The notes below the pieces were generated by a model. That model was not told where the DNA came from and did no database searches. It saw only the letters and a program-made list of their open reading frames with translations. From NCBI GenBank assembly GCA_029962745.1, contig CM057162.1:19427840-19491839 (forward strand): a stretch of DNA of 64,000 nt, in the 5' to 3' direction. Of this stretch, positions 1-10,561 are shown in pieces. Each line of letters opens with the position of its first letter. Position 1 is the first letter of the stretch. The translations under genes were made by a program, and so were the position numbers. Source of the stretch: Echinometra lucunter (lineage: Eukaryota > Echinodermata > Echinoidea > Camarodonta > Echinometridae).

Positions 1-412
1 TTTTATAGAGAGTAATTATTATTTCCTGACAGTATTCACATAATTTTGAAAAGTTTTTGATTTTGCCCATAGGTTTGTACACGGTCGTATACAGAAATAG
101 TGAAATTTTAACGACTTGTGTTCGTATCATAATCTGACACCGGCACCGTAGGTCCGATCGACATTAATTTGGTATCAAAACGTGCGGGAAGGATCAGAGA
201 AAAAAGTCATTGAATCTCAGATCGATACATCTAGTCGTTGCGGAGTACCGTCAAAAATTCAACAGCGGGGGGGCCATTATGGCCCCCCCCCCCCCCCCCT
301 CCGGGTATATTAGGGTTAATGCAATTCCAAGCCTGGAACTTTGTTATTTCGTGGTCAGCGAGCCACAAATCAAATCACCTGCAGGGAATAGCAGTACTAC
401 TGACCATCTTAC
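1..412 (-). other. Intron downstream of exon J
   Basis: Intron sequence 3' of the last visible exon; no further exon is seen before the window edge. It holds a perfect palindrome at about 267-289 (G-run, GGCCATTATGGCC, C-run) merging into a 17-base C run at 283-299. On the transcript this C run is a G run about 113 nt past the 5' splice site of exon J. Confidence 0.6.
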
Positions 413-576
413 CTGATCAGGGTGAGATAGGTTCTGCGGATGAGTGTACCTAATCATTGTCATGCCTGGAGGGAAATCCTCCATCTTGCACTGGTCAAAG
501 GTCGCAATGAAGGTTCCTGTAGAGCCCCACCATGCCCCCGTGTCACTTGCAGAAGGGTCACATGAACCAGCAGGAT
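413..576 (-). CDS. megf8: MEGF8-like exon J: segment after the second cysteine-rich module
   Basis: This is the tenth and last visible exon (164 nt; 2 bases complete a Ser/Asp junction codon, then 54 codons). The acceptor ends in AACAG and the donor is CAG|GTAAGA. Readable motifs are a Cys just after the start, GAWWGSTGTFIATFDQC, MEDFPPGM and a closing P-x-N-L-S-H-P-D-Q. In MEGF8 a WWG motif followed by a single Cys and an FxPG motif comes directly after the PSI region, so this exon is a strong part of the identification. N-L-S is a possible N-glycosylation site. A second acceptor at 630 is in the same phase and would add 18 codons; the shorter exon fits the family spacing better. The coding sequence continues beyond the window. 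Confidence 0.85.
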
Positions 577-722
577 CTGTTGGATCAAAGGCAATACATT
601 CAATTTGGAATTTTAAGCAAGCACTAACATCTATACAACTAAAAACAAGATACACCCTCTATCCAACAAGCAGAGGACTATTTGCTGAAAAAAATAATTC
701 CACAAAATAATGAAATACATTA

Positions 723-1368
723 CTGTATGAGCTGAAATTTTCGCGGTGGTTTTATTTTCGCGAATTTCGCGAATCACTCACCTATCGCGAATTTAACAAC
801 ACCCGAAAATATCTGCACGTTAATTTGCTTTTTACCACTCAGCGCAGTGTCACTGGCACATAGTACAGTTGTCATTACCTAAAACTATGCACTAAGCATG
901 TGGAAAGTGCATTGCAGCAGTCCTTCACTCCGTGTGTATGTAGCATAACACACACAGACACACAGAAATTTTCACTCACCACAACTAAGTTCCGAACATG
1001 GTCACCTCTAAAACCCCTATAAGAAACCCAATTTTGCTTCCAAAAATATGGAATCGGTGCCATTTTTCCAAATCATGAGGGGCTTTAGTGGGGTGGTAAG
1101 TAAGAGGGTTGCTGAAAACGCGCTATAAATCAAGAAATCAGGGGTTTTATGACAGCATTTTTTGTTTATCGTAAGCTACGAGTTTGATGGTATTGGCAAA
1201 AAATAATCAAAAAGCAAATCCTCTGGATCTGCCGATATGGCTCATTCATGTACAAATAAGTTTACTGCAAGCCTTGCTCTTGCGCTCGCGAACTTAACAA
1301 CTCGCGAAAATGTCTGTGAGCCTGTGATTCGTGAAAATATCTGTACCTGAAAATATTGGCGTATACAG
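723..1368. mobile_element. TTCGCGAA-rich MITE flanked by TA (copy 1)
   Basis: The 646 bp element is bounded by TA on both sides (721-722 and 1369-1370). Its ends CTGTATGAGC and GCGTATACAG form imperfect terminal inverted repeats. Subterminal sequence is rich in TTCGCGAA motifs. A second, inverted copy lies at 23376-23964. The TA target suggests mobilisation by a Tc1/mariner-type transposase; no transposase is encoded. Confidence 0.75.
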
Positions 1369-1501
1369 TAAATGTCTCACTCATTGTAAGTACCCAAGAT
1401 GCAACAGAGATGCTGCTAAAATGCAAATAATCTCTGAATCAGATATTATCAGCTTTATCACATCATATTGGGAACAAGTCTCTGGTTTTCAAGAAGGTCA
1501 T

Positions 1502-2198
1502 TGGGTGATTTCAAGTACGGTGTTGGAGGTGGTGTTGGTGTTGTGAGAACACCAACACCAGCCTTAACACCGAACTTGAAATCAGGCTGGTGTTGGAATT
1601 GACCTCGCAAGATTTGATGTATTTCCGGTAGTCAGTGTTGCTTTCTGGTGTTGAATGTCGTCTGCTGAACCGAGTATCACGGTTCGTGTTGACGATTTAC
1701 ATGTAATTTCCCCATTCACCAACACCAGCTCCCTAGGGATTGGGAAATTCATGATTTCAAGTACAGTGTTGGTGTTGGTGTTGTAATCATACATGTTATT
1801 GCTGCTTCTCCCTCCCAGAGCAACAGCACTCTTTGCTACGGCCACTCGTGACGTGTTGGTGGTTAAACCCATTTCGCAGTCAAAACAACTTGCAATAATC
1901 AAAACCATATATTTTCCTTGGAATAGTGATAATTTTCCTCTTGGATTCTAAAATGACTATGCAATTCGAATCCAATAAGATGTAGATTTATTAGAAATTC
2001 TAAGGGGAAATGATTTTATCGTCAAGATTTTTCGCTACTAGCGTATGACGTCACTCGGTGTTGAGCTATCAATAAGGTGATCGGATCAGATCGGTATCGA
2101 CCCTCTAAACTGACCGTCGGTGTTGGAGCTCGGTTCAGCAGCCTTTCCACGCTCTCAACACCAACACCAACACCGCACACCGAACTTGAAATCACCCA
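1502..2198. mobile_element. Fold-back element with GGTGTTG-rich ends
   Basis: The ends are TGGGTGATTTCAAGT and its complement ACTTGAAATCACCCA, followed inward by tandem GGTGTT on the left and ACACCA on the right. Inside are a complete small palindrome (about 1506-1583) and another GATTTCAAGTACAGTG-type end at about 1752, so at least one related copy is nested in the other. No ORF of note. Confidence 0.7.
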
Positions 2199-2610
2199 TT
2201 CTGAATAACATTATATACAGGTACATTTACTCTAGCTATAGTCACATATAGTGCAGTACACACATGTATGCCACCTGAAAAACATGTGAAAAGGGTAATT
2301 TTTGCTGATTAAGGCGCGTCACGCGTAGGGTGCCATAAAAGCCACAAATGAGGAAAAAAAAGAGTATGTTCATTAGTTTGTTAATATTCATTTAAATTAT
2401 CCTTCTCCTCATCCTTAGTCTGGCCTTTGTGTAGCCTTGTATTTGTTTAATGGTATGTTCAGGGAAGTTAAACTTGTACAGGGGGTAAATTTTGGGAGAG
2501 GAGGCCTGATAAAAAAATTTAAAAGTGGGTAATTTTGACCACTGGATAGAACTCTTTTAGGATGGTTTTGGAAAATCTGTGGTCATGCGTGTGTACAGGA
2601 ATTATACTCA

Positions 2611-2634
2611 CCCCCCCCCCCCCCCCCCCCCCCC
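2611..2634. repeat. C24 homopolymer (G24 in the transcript)
   Basis: An uninterrupted run of 24 C. On the minus-strand transcript it is a G run starting 22 nt inside the intron after exon I. Length may be unreliable in assembly. Confidence 0.8.
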
Positions 2635-2656
2635 GGCTTCAACTGTTCTAACTCAC

Positions 2657-2837
2657 CAGACAGAGGGTAACATGTGCGATCCTGAACACACCAGCCACAC
2701 TGCTCATTGACATGGGTGACCTCAGGGTCAAAGGTTGCTGTCTGGGCTCCCTGGCCCCACAGCATACAGGCTTCACATGTGGTCAGAGCATTGCATATAC
2801 CTGGGCATTCTGACTGGATGAGGGTACCAGAACACGA
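2657..2837 (-). CDS. megf8: MEGF8-like exon I: second cysteine-rich (PSI-type) module
   Basis: The 181 nt exon starts in phase 0 after TTTTGCAG and ends TCT G|GTGAGT in phase 1. It encodes 60 residues with eight cysteines, spaced like a PSI/plexin-type module: a C-x-G start, CPGICNALTTCEAC, a longer loop with an acidic FDPEVTHVNEQ segment, and CGWCVQDRTCYPLS at the end. The CGWC...TCYP ending is the clearest PSI signature. In MEGF8 this module directly follows the first PSI domain and precedes the WWG segment, as here. Secreted or extracellular location is inferred from the cysteine content. Confidence 0.88.
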
Positions 2838-3862
2838 CTGCAAAATGAAAAGAGAAAACAATTTAGTTCCTGTATATCAGTTAAACACTTTGTGCTAAAT
2901 GTAGTGTGATGAGATGCTTCTGTATTGGGCAAGTTAAAATTATTTTGTCCCTTATGTTATCAACTACATCTCAGAATGTACTATGTGACACAAACACTGG
3001 ATCAAATTAACCCTATTAGAGCTTTTATAATATGAATATAAAGAAAAAAATCACACATCAGAATCATCACAATACTTGGTAATGCATAGGACATAAAAGT
3101 ACAAAATTCCTTGGATTAGCCCTTATCTATCATCTTCACAAAAATTGAAAGTATGAACCATAAGTTGTACAATGGGAGAGTCTTGCATGATATCTAGAAT
3201 AGTCTTCCTGTACATAGACGGGACTCCCCAACACTTGGCCACATGAAGACCAGGGCCCTGTAACACAAAGATGTGCAATCAGTTGTAACAGTCAATCACA
3301 ACCACCGTTTCATGCACATCTCGTTCAAAATGGTAACCCTGGCCCAATCAGAATGGTCCTTTTAAATTTTGGATTGATTGCAAACCTTTGTGTTACGGGC
3401 CCCAGATTAAAAATTTACCTCTTGGCACTGTAACTTCCTGAATGTAGTTAATATGTATTTTCATCAAAATATAATTTCATAAACAGATTTAATCACAATG
3501 TTATGTTACTGTATTTCTATATGTGTTTTCATTTTCACTTTTGTTTATTTCTGAAATTTTTCTGCATGGGTTGTTTAGTTCATCTGTCAAAGTGTTTGTA
3601 AGTTCTTCAGTTTCATTAAATTTGTAACAACTAAAGTGTAGCTTCTACACTAAACATGATACTCTTGTGCTGAAAGAGACTTCCATTACCTTACTATCAC
3701 AGAAACGTAATCCCTCTCTTATACTGCATGACCCCCTTTCTTTAAATTGATGTTGGTGCAAGTGTCATAGAGCACTACATCCTGTGATGAGGTCAACAGT
3801 AAACCAAACATAGGTGTACACTAACCAAACACTCTATTCTCAAATATGAAACTAAGACTTAC
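2838..3862 (-). other. Intron between exons H and I
   Basis: A 1.0 kb intron. Apart from the short MITE at 3251-3405 nothing is recognised. Confidence 0.7.
3251..3405. mobile_element. Short MITE with CAGGGCCC-type ends
   Basis: A ~155 bp element. The left end CAGGGCCCTGTAACACAAAG pairs with the reverse complement of the right end, CTGGGGCCCGTAACACAAAG, and the complementarity continues inward through a TGCAATCA block. The CAGGG(G)CCC start resembles hAT-type non-autonomous ends. Clear target duplications were not seen. Confidence 0.7.
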
Positions 3863-3941
3863 CTGACTATCAGAGAAACCAACGCAGGAGCTAGACTGTG
3901 AACACCACGCACATGCTGGATCAAGGGTGCAGTTACTCTGA
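3863..3941 (-). CDS. megf8: MEGF8-like exon H: first PSI module core
   Basis: This small exon (79 nt: 1 + 26 codons) lies between TTTTTTTTCACAG and CAG|GTAAGT. With the end of exon G it makes NPCGFHKSQSNCTLDPACAWC, then SQSSSCVGFSDSQ. The CxFxx(6)C(4-5)CxWC(4-5)C pattern is that of a PSI (plexin-semaphorin-integrin) domain packed against a kelch propeller. N-C-T is a possible N-glycosylation site. The exon ends in phase 0 and joins exon I without a frame shift. Confidence 0.87.
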
Positions 3942-5281
3942 CTGTGAAAAAAAACAATAGATGGAACATGGCATTAATTTGTAAAAATAACTAATCCATT
4001 TATATGTACACAATGGTGTTAAAACCTTGATACATGTATATCTTAAAGTGTACTGATAACCAAAAGACATTTTGCTCTGTACGTTGGGAGTTCCATGCTA
4101 TTATCAGCAACTACATGTACCTGTCTATGACAACCACAATTTTCGTTTCCCTTGAAAAGTACTTGTCACTGAAACATGTACTAATAAACCCATACATTAA
4201 CACAACCTGCTCATAAAAGGTAATTAACAGTAGTGGTAGCAAAATAAAAGTTACCATGAAACTGCTCAAATATAGTCTGATACTGTTTGGCTTGCATGAA
4301 AAGATACATGAGTGAGATAATCTAGTATTCTACTCACAATTTCCAGTGATTTTCAGTAAAATAATTCGAATGTTCAAACCAACCGTCACCTTATACCCTC
4401 GCTACGGACCACCTACCCCAACACTCTCGGCTCAAGGGCGCATAGCGGTTCGCACACACTGTTTATATGTGTGTGAATTTTCGGCGCGGTACCGCGCTGA
4501 GAACTCGACGTATCTTCCGTTGATATTTCAGCCATTTCTAAACAAATATTTTTCCCCAAAAAACGTCAACTATGTTCTAAATTAGTCATTCTACCTCAGT
4601 TCATGTAGTAATTTTCATTCCACCTAGCAAAGTAGTTAAATATTCAAAGTGCCACCTTTCCCCCTACTGCTTATTACCTTTAAGAAAGCTTTTCTTGTCT
4701 CTCTCGGGTAGCCTTTAAAGTAGACATTCATTGATTTAAAAACTAACTCAATTTTCATAATTGCGTAGGTGAAGCTTAGATTGAACAAGTTTGTCAAAAT
4801 ACATCGGTTAGAAATATTTGAAGCATTAATTATTATCAATTAGCAGGCGCTAAAATACAGCCCCGACATAGCACCTGAAGAGCTCTCCAAACACCGCTGA
4901 GATGTGTGCCGTTACGGGCGGGATGTTAATTACACAAGCAGACGATGTCCCATAACATCTCACACATTTTCAGTGCCTCTTTTGTTGTCCTCTATTCAGT
5001 TATTTCTTTCACTTCATTAGCGTCAGTCTGAATGTTTAATCTGTTCTTTTCCCTAAACCCCGTACATGGTATCATTTAGATGGAAAATGAGGCATTACAG
5101 TAATAAAGGAATCAACAAAATAAACGCAATTGCATTTTCAGCTGCACACACTGTGCTATGTTCGGCGTTTCAAGAGGGAGCGACTACCGTCCAGGATGCA
5201 ATCATTCGGCGGGCTTTTCAATTTGAAAGTGTGGTTTCTTTGATTGTTCATTATCTCTCATCCTGTATTTTTACAAAAATG

Positions 5282-5650
5282 AGATTTCAGTTATTAGAAG
5301 TGGTTTCATTTCCCTTTTAGAATGGTGTAAAAATGAGCACATCAAAATACACTAAATTCTTTATTATTTGAGAAATAATTGCACTGCAATTATATTCATT
5401 CTGTATGGGAAGTCGTCTGCTTGGACAGGGTTGAACCCGTTCGTGACGTCAATAAAACATCATTATTTTTTTGGCGAATTGCTCCTATATCACAGATGCT
5501 GGGAGGTGGTTTTATTTGTATCATTTTTAAATTACCTGATACGTAGTTGACGTGAAACTCATACGATAATCATTGCTATCTGTTAGCTTTCCAGTTTCTA
5601 GTGATACATCATTTGCCATATTTGTGGTTTTCTTTGAATGTGTACTTTAA
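5282..5650 (+). repeat. Dispersed repeat, copy 1
   Basis: Shares most of its length, in the same orientation, with 51493-51896, including blocks such as TTGGACAGGGTTG, TGGCGAATTGCTC and TTTCTTTGAATGTGTACTT. The family is not recognised. The repeat may extend to lower coordinates, since 4340-5280 looks like the body of a larger element. Confidence 0.7.
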
Positions 5651-5858
5651 AGATAGGTTTGACTGTACTATATTCATAATACAAACTGTAAATATTGTTT
5701 CTACAAAAAGATATTGCAAGTTTAGGTACATGTACCTGTACATTCTCCATAAACATAAAATCAAGTAGCAAGGAACTGGTAGACATACATACATGTATAT
5801 GTACATAAATAAATTTGGGAATTTATAGAAATAAATTTGGTATAAAGGGTCTAATATT

Positions 5859-6072
5859 ATACAAATATACTTTGCCTTGAGAGTTTCTGGTTAAAACTAC
5901 GGGCAAGAGGTGACTCCAAAATAGTACTATTCACCGAGGGGCGCAGCCCCGAAGTGAATGGTACTATTCACCGAGGGGCGCAGCCCCGAAGTGAATGGTA
6001 CTATTCGAGTCACCGAGGCCCATAGTTTTAACCAGAAACTCGAAATTATGGCAGAGTATATTTGTTTTATAT
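5859..6072. mobile_element. Fold-back MITE with internal 37 bp tandem duplication
   Basis: Ends TATACAAATATACT...GCC and the complementary GGCAGAGTATATTTGTTTTA form terminal inverted repeats, followed by GAGTTTCTGGTTAAAACTA and its complement. The centre has two copies of a 37 bp unit (5925-5961, 5962-5998), each with a GGGGC-GCA-GCCCC hairpin. Related ends occur at 10562 and 11460-11480. Confidence 0.7.
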
Positions 6073-6581
6073 TTTGGATCAAGATTTATATGAATTTTAC
6101 TTTCTTATTTTATATTTTTCTTGATTGATACACGGCCCCGCTGTAAATCAGCCAAGTAGTTGAAGTGGGTTTTTACCTTGTTTATCAAAATAAATCAGTC
6201 AAATGACACCAAATCAATATTTTTTATTTCATGTTTATGTCTTATTGAATGCTTTGTGACACTAAACGTTGTACGGATAAACTGCAAAGTGATTGGAAAT
6301 TGAGAAACGCAGTAGCCGTGACACCGCGAGAGTTCCCCATGGTGCGCACTCGAGCTCTCGTATGCCCCACTGAATTTTCATTTCGCGCATAGATTTTGCG
6401 TACTGTGACGTCATTTCACAAATAGTATATACTATTTGGAAAATGTCGTCATAAGAGTCACGTCATTTCCCAAATAGTAAACCTTCATGCCAACATTCTG
6501 AAATAGCTGAAAATACCAATGATCACGTGAAGGTCTTTAAGCCAATCATGAAAGGATAAATTTCTGATCCAAAATATAATA
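6066..6581. mobile_element. Probable non-autonomous element with inverted ends
   Basis: ATATTTTGGATCA at the left and TGATCCAAAATATA at the right are complementary. Inside, CRE-like TGACGTCATTT and CACGTCATTT blocks each precede an AAATAGTA motif, about 65 bp apart, around a palindromic ACTATTTG segment. It overlaps the end of the 5859-6072 element, so the two may be one composite. Confidence 0.5.
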
Positions 6582-7769
6582 TCCTATATTTTCGTCTTAC
6601 TTAGTAACCATTAATAAACAGAAGGCCAGGTAAAGCTTACCTGGGCTTATTTCACATATTGCAGCTGCAAACAACATCAAACAAAGTTTTGTTGACTGGA
6701 TACTTTTCCAGCTCACATTAGACATTTGAAGACACTTCACTAATAGAAGTTTCACTTCATTGCCCTTCTTTCAAAATCATACTTTCTTGCTTCCAAGTAG
6801 ATTTTCTAATTTTCATTTTTCTTACTTGTACCATAGTTTTTTCTGTTTTTCATTCTAAGCTCATAGGGACATGCTATTCTGCAATGTGTTATGCACTATA
6901 AAAGATATATCTGTAGAGACACATATGAGCTGCTGTAATTACTATCCATTGCTTATCATTGATCATCATGACTTCCTTTCAATTATTACTAATGTACATG
7001 TATATAGTCACATGTTACCTACTCCAGGGACAATTCTCTGCAATTTCTCACACTAGCCTAATTCCAAACAAACTTAAACTGCCAGAGAAAAGGTAATAGT
7101 GCCCTTTGATATATATCATAAATAGGTTTTGGGTCAAACTGATCTTGTGATGTATATATATATATGTTGCCTGCACCACACAAAAAAATAATAAGCATAA
7201 AAAGAGCATGCTGTGATTATCACTTGGAGCCCAAGGAATGTTTTTATATAGGGCAGCATGATCAGATCTTCTTCTTTAAGACCCTGACTACTTGATTTAT
7301 TATCATCTCTAATCACTTCAAAATAGAGCAGGTTGTTGCATTGCTACCTGTCCACTATTAGTCAGCAGGATGTGCAGAATCAGTGTGCCAAATTTCAAAA
7401 TAATCTGACAGTGTCTCCACATAAATTTCTATTTCATTTTCATACTCTTTCTTTTGTATCATTGCACAATACCTCATGAGTTAGAATTTCAATACAGTTG
7501 CAAAAACATATCATGCAACATTCGCAGGGATAGGCCATTCTCCTTATTTTAAATGAATGAAGAATATCTCATTCTAATGAGTTATGTATTTTTTCAAAGC
7601 TGAGAATCTCCTCTTCAGAATAAGATGTGAAATGATTACCATTAGCAGCTGTACTACATAAGAGAAGAACCCTAGATCCAACATCCTAACCTTTGAGGTA
7701 TCTCTTTGACAAAATAAACCCAGGAGCATGTTGCCTAAGCCAATATCTGATCACCCATGGCACTCATAC

Positions 7770-7974
7770 CTTTTATGAAAGCCACATGGATTCAAGCTTT
7801 GATTCACTGTTGCAGGATTGATGGCTACAGTCCCAGGCATCTTGATAGCAAAGACGTCCCCCTGTGTGACACCATTAAAACCGCCAGTAATGACGAGGGT
7901 GGTGTCGTCTCGTACCACAGCACTGTGGGCAAAACGTCCCTTGGTAACCATATGGGGATTGTACTGCCCATTTT
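7770..7974 (-). CDS. megf8: MEGF8-like exon G: kelch repeat 6 and lead into PSI
   Basis: The 205 nt exon begins after ATTATGTCATAG, which is preceded by a pyrimidine tract, and ends CAT AAA AG|GTATGA (phase 2). It encodes ENGQYNPHMVTKGRFAHSAV, then a kelch strand VRDDTTLVITGGFNGVTQ, GDVFAIKMP and NPCGFHK. R-x-x-H-S plus the Gly-Gly pair mark the last blade of the propeller. N-Q-S is a possible glycosylation site. An acceptor at GGGCAG|TAC exists but would break the phase from exon F, so the upstream TAG was chosen. Confidence 0.88.
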
Positions 7975-8398
7975 CTATGACATAATTAGATTAGAGAAAA
8001 AAAACGATATCACTGTAATGATAACATTAAAGATGACCAATGGCAATGTTGTCTCACACCACAGCAGTTTGAGCATAACATCCATTTGTAAAAGTGTGAG
8101 AATGATACTGCTCAGATTTTATACGAGCCAAAATTAGTACGGACCATAAGAAAATATTACCATCACAATAATATTCATATTATCATTATACTGATATTAC
8201 TGAATTAATGATGACTAAGAGAATAAGCTATAAAAATTAATGTACATCTGAATGAAAACAAAATATTGCAAAGTACAGGTGTTAACTTGTAGCTTCCTCT
8301 TAAATGGTATCCTAATCAAGCTATGACTACTGAATTCTCAAAAACTTGATACAGAGACCATCCGCTTCTGTGGGTTATAGGTACTATGTAGAACTCAC
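7975..8398 (-). other. Short intron between exons F and G
   Basis: At 424 bp this is the shortest intron in the gene. It is AT-rich and has no recognised element. A pyrimidine-rich stretch precedes the exon G acceptor. Confidence 0.75.
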
Positions 8399-8554
8399 CT
8401 TGAAAATCTCCTGCAATCTCACTGAAGGAGACCCATTTGTGGCATCCTAGATGATAAAGCTCTATCCCATCTTCAAAGCACTTCTCATGGTCGCCATAGT
8501 CTTTCACATTAACAGAACCCTCTTCATTGGTAAGATGCTTGTGAACATTACCAC
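8399..8554 (-). CDS. megf8: MEGF8-like exon F: kelch repeat 5
   Basis: The 156 nt exon runs from TGTTTAG to CAA G|GTGAGT. With the last base of exon E it reads YGGNVHKHLTNEEGSVNVKD, then KCFEDGIELYHLGCHKWVSF. The combination of Gly-Gly-Asn after the preceding strand, a Cys-Phe-Glu-Asp start, YHLGCH and a conserved Trp is one of the most diagnostic stretches for MEGF8 against attractin. Two cysteines about 13 residues apart could pair within the blade. Phase in is 1, phase out is 1. Confidence 0.9.
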
Positions 8555-8604
8555 CTAAACAGGAGAGAAAGAAAGATAACTGATTGAACCAATAACAACT
8601 TTAT

Positions 8605-9366
8605 ACTAGATGAATCTTCGACCACGCGTGGTCGAACTTTATGCCTCCGCCATTACCAAATCAGAAATAAATGGCACTTCATGTTGATTTATTTTCATTT
8701 ATACAATGACATCTTTGACCTTGACCTTTGACCTTGTGACCCCCAAATCTGAGAGCATTGCCCTTTCCATATGCATACATGAGCCTAGTTTGTTGAACTG
8801 TCAAATGGTTACTGAGTTATCACAAGAACGAACCATTTCTATGTACATAATGACCTCTATGACCTTTGACCTTTGACCTTGAGACCCCAAAATCTAATTA
8901 GATCATTGTCCCTCCCATATGCATACCTGTGCCAAGTTTGAGGTTCATCGGTCAAATGGTTGTTGAGTTATGGTGAAAACGAAACATTTCTATGTACATA
9001 ATGACCTCTATGACCTTTGACCTTTGACCTTGTGACCACAAAATCTACTCAGATCATTGTCCCTTCCATGTGCATACATGAGCCAAATTTGAAGCCAATC
9101 TGTCGAATGGTTCTTAAGTTATCGCGAGAACGAGCCATTTTTATGTGTATTATCACCTCTATGACCTTGACCTTTGACCTTGAGACTCCAAAATCTAATC
9201 AGATCATTGTCCCTCCCATATGTATACACGAGCCAAGTTTGAAGTTGATCTGTCAAACGGTTCTTAAGTTATCGCGAGAACGAAAACGGGACGGACGTAC
9301 GGACGGACGGACGACCCGAAAACATAATGCCTCCGGCAACCACCTACGGTGGGCGGAGGCATAAAA
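8605..9366. mobile_element. TIR cassette with DR1-type TGACCT arrays, copy 1
   Basis: Bounded by TTATGCCTCCGCC and GGCGGAGGCATAA, with shared flanking sequence beginning ACTAGATGAATC. It holds about four ~160 bp tandem units. Each unit starts with TGACCTTTGACCTTTGACCT or a shorter form and continues through AGATCATTGTCCCTCCCATA and a GTTATCGCGAGAACGA block. A GGACGGACGGACG microsatellite sits near the right end, and a palindrome GACCACGCGTGGTC at 8620-8633. There is no ORF for a transposase. It starts ~50 bp upstream of the exon F acceptor. Confidence 0.8.
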
Positions 9367-9617
9367 ACACTTCACTACATCACACTTGCGTGAAAGATGA
9401 AGGTGAAGGCTACCACCTGAAATGAAAAGAAACCAAGATAACTAATAGAATTCCTAAATACTCTATATAAATCTTTACATGCATGCAGGTAGTCCCTTGA
9501 AGACTTTATCCCACATTATTAAAGAGCCACCTTGGTCTGAGAGATCCTTGTGAAAATTTTCATGTAAACAGTAAACAGGTCAATGTAAATAATGTGAAGT
9601 AAAGGAGATGTTCCCAT

Positions 9618-9697
9618 CAGGACTCCGACTCGGATGTCCAAGACTCAGAACTCGGATGCCAGGACTCAGACTAGGACTCAGACTCCACGGACTCAGA
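9618..9697. repeat. Degenerate GACTCAGA short tandem repeat
   Basis: Repeated variants of GGACTCAGACT and AACTCGGATG, roughly 10-15 bp apart. Low-complexity intron. Confidence 0.6.
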
Positions 9698-10104
9698 CTT
9701 GCACTTGCATGGGATGGACTCGACTACAGCACTGATTTTCATGGTCTCCATAAATCTCAGAGCCAACACTGTTTGAAAATCATAACCTTGCTAAGACAAA
9801 GATTGGCTTGAACAGAGTTTTTTGCAACAAAAGATCCATGTATTATCTCCCCACACTCAGCACTGACATTTAATGTGGGCTGTCCTTATCATATATTTGT
9901 ATGGCATAAGCTCAGTCAATAAGTGCATAGCATGAGCTTTGATCACTAACCCAATTCTAAACTTTAGTCCTGAACTTTTAACACCATACCTAACTCCACC
10001 CAAAACCTTACCTAAAATCCAATTACAACCCAAACCCTAACGCCACATCTTTGACAATATAAAGCCTGGAGCAAGGTCACCTGAGTATATGTCAGGTCAC
10101 TTAC

Positions 10105-10253
10105 CGTATACCACCATGTAGTTGCCTATGATGTTTGCTGTATGATAGGACCTTTCTCTAATGCTTCCTGATGAGGCTATTTTTGTCCAGTAGCGATCCT
10201 CAAACTTGAAGGCGTAGACCGTGCTCACCCTCTTGCTGATTGGTGTGTAACGC
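10105..10253 (-). CDS. megf8: MEGF8-like exon E: end of kelch 4, start of kelch 5
   Basis: The 149 nt exon lies between TTCTTGTAG and TAC G|GTAAGT. It encodes RYTPISKRVSTVYAFKFEDR, YWTKIASSG and RERSYHTANIIGNYMVVYG. The Y-x-F strand, the conserved Trp and the R-x-Y-H-T start of the next strand are typical kelch features. The exon ends inside the second Gly codon of a Gly-Gly pair (phase 1), as two other exons of this propeller do. The same strand also shows 119 open codons here (10097-10456) because the frame runs through intron on both sides; only the exon is supported. Confidence 0.88.
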
Positions 10254-10561
10254 CTACAAGAAAAAAAAACGAACATAACATTGCAATGCACTACACAAGT
10301 ATATAAGAGAGTATCCTTGGTTTGTAACACACCCGCAATCTTTAAACACAGCTCTGATGATAATGTGCAGGGAGCTGTTTGGGCAGTAAATACCCTTTTT
10401 CCCATTTTATTTTCCATCAAGTGTTTTCGTAAGAGCAATGTTGCTGTATGTTTCAAGATTGCGCAGGAATTTGTCTAGACAGTGAATACCTTTTTCCCTG
10501 TTTCATTTTCCATTATGTGTTTTCAAAAAAGCAATGTTTTGTTTTTAGCACTCCTATATAT

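Larger units (their letters stand above)
577..2656 (-). other. Intron between exons I and J
   Basis: A 2.1 kb intron filled largely by two transposon-like elements (723-1368 and 1502-2198) and a 24-base C run near its 5' end. About 2200-2600 is AT-rich intron with nothing recognisable. Confidence 0.7.
3942..7769 (-). other. Intron between exons G and H
   Basis: A 3.8 kb intron. It contains a 14 bp palindrome GCGCGGTACCGCGC at 4484-4497, a dispersed repeat at 5282-5650 (paralogue at 51493-51896), a fold-back element at 5859-6072 and another inverted-repeat element at 6066-6581. The rest (3942-5280, 6600-7769) is AT-rich with no recognised exon. Confidence 0.65.
8555..10104 (-). other. Intron between exons E and F
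   Basis: A 1.55 kb intron half filled by the TGACCT cassette (8605-9366). A degenerate GACTC(A/G)GA array lies at about 9618-9697 and a CCTAA/CCAAA-rich stretch at about 9950-10045. The remainder shows nothing. Confidence 0.65.

Noticed and set aside
267..299. GGCCATTATGGCC, which resembles an SfiI adaptor used in cDNA cloning
   Set aside because: It sits in intron sequence between G and C runs, with no adaptor or vector sequence beside it. A chance palindrome is the simpler reading.
577..630. Longer form of exon J using the acceptor at 630
   Set aside because: Phase allows it and the pyrimidine tract is fair, but the added residues lack family resemblance and the shorter exon gives the expected spacing between the PSI end and the WWG motif.
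7757..8137. 126-codon plus-strand open frame
   Set aside because: It lies antisense over exon G and adjacent intron and has no domain; it is a shadow of the real exon.
9950..10045. Telomere-like CCTAA sequence
   Set aside because: Only one AACCCTAAC-like word occurs; the rest is irregular CCAAA/CCTAA sequence.
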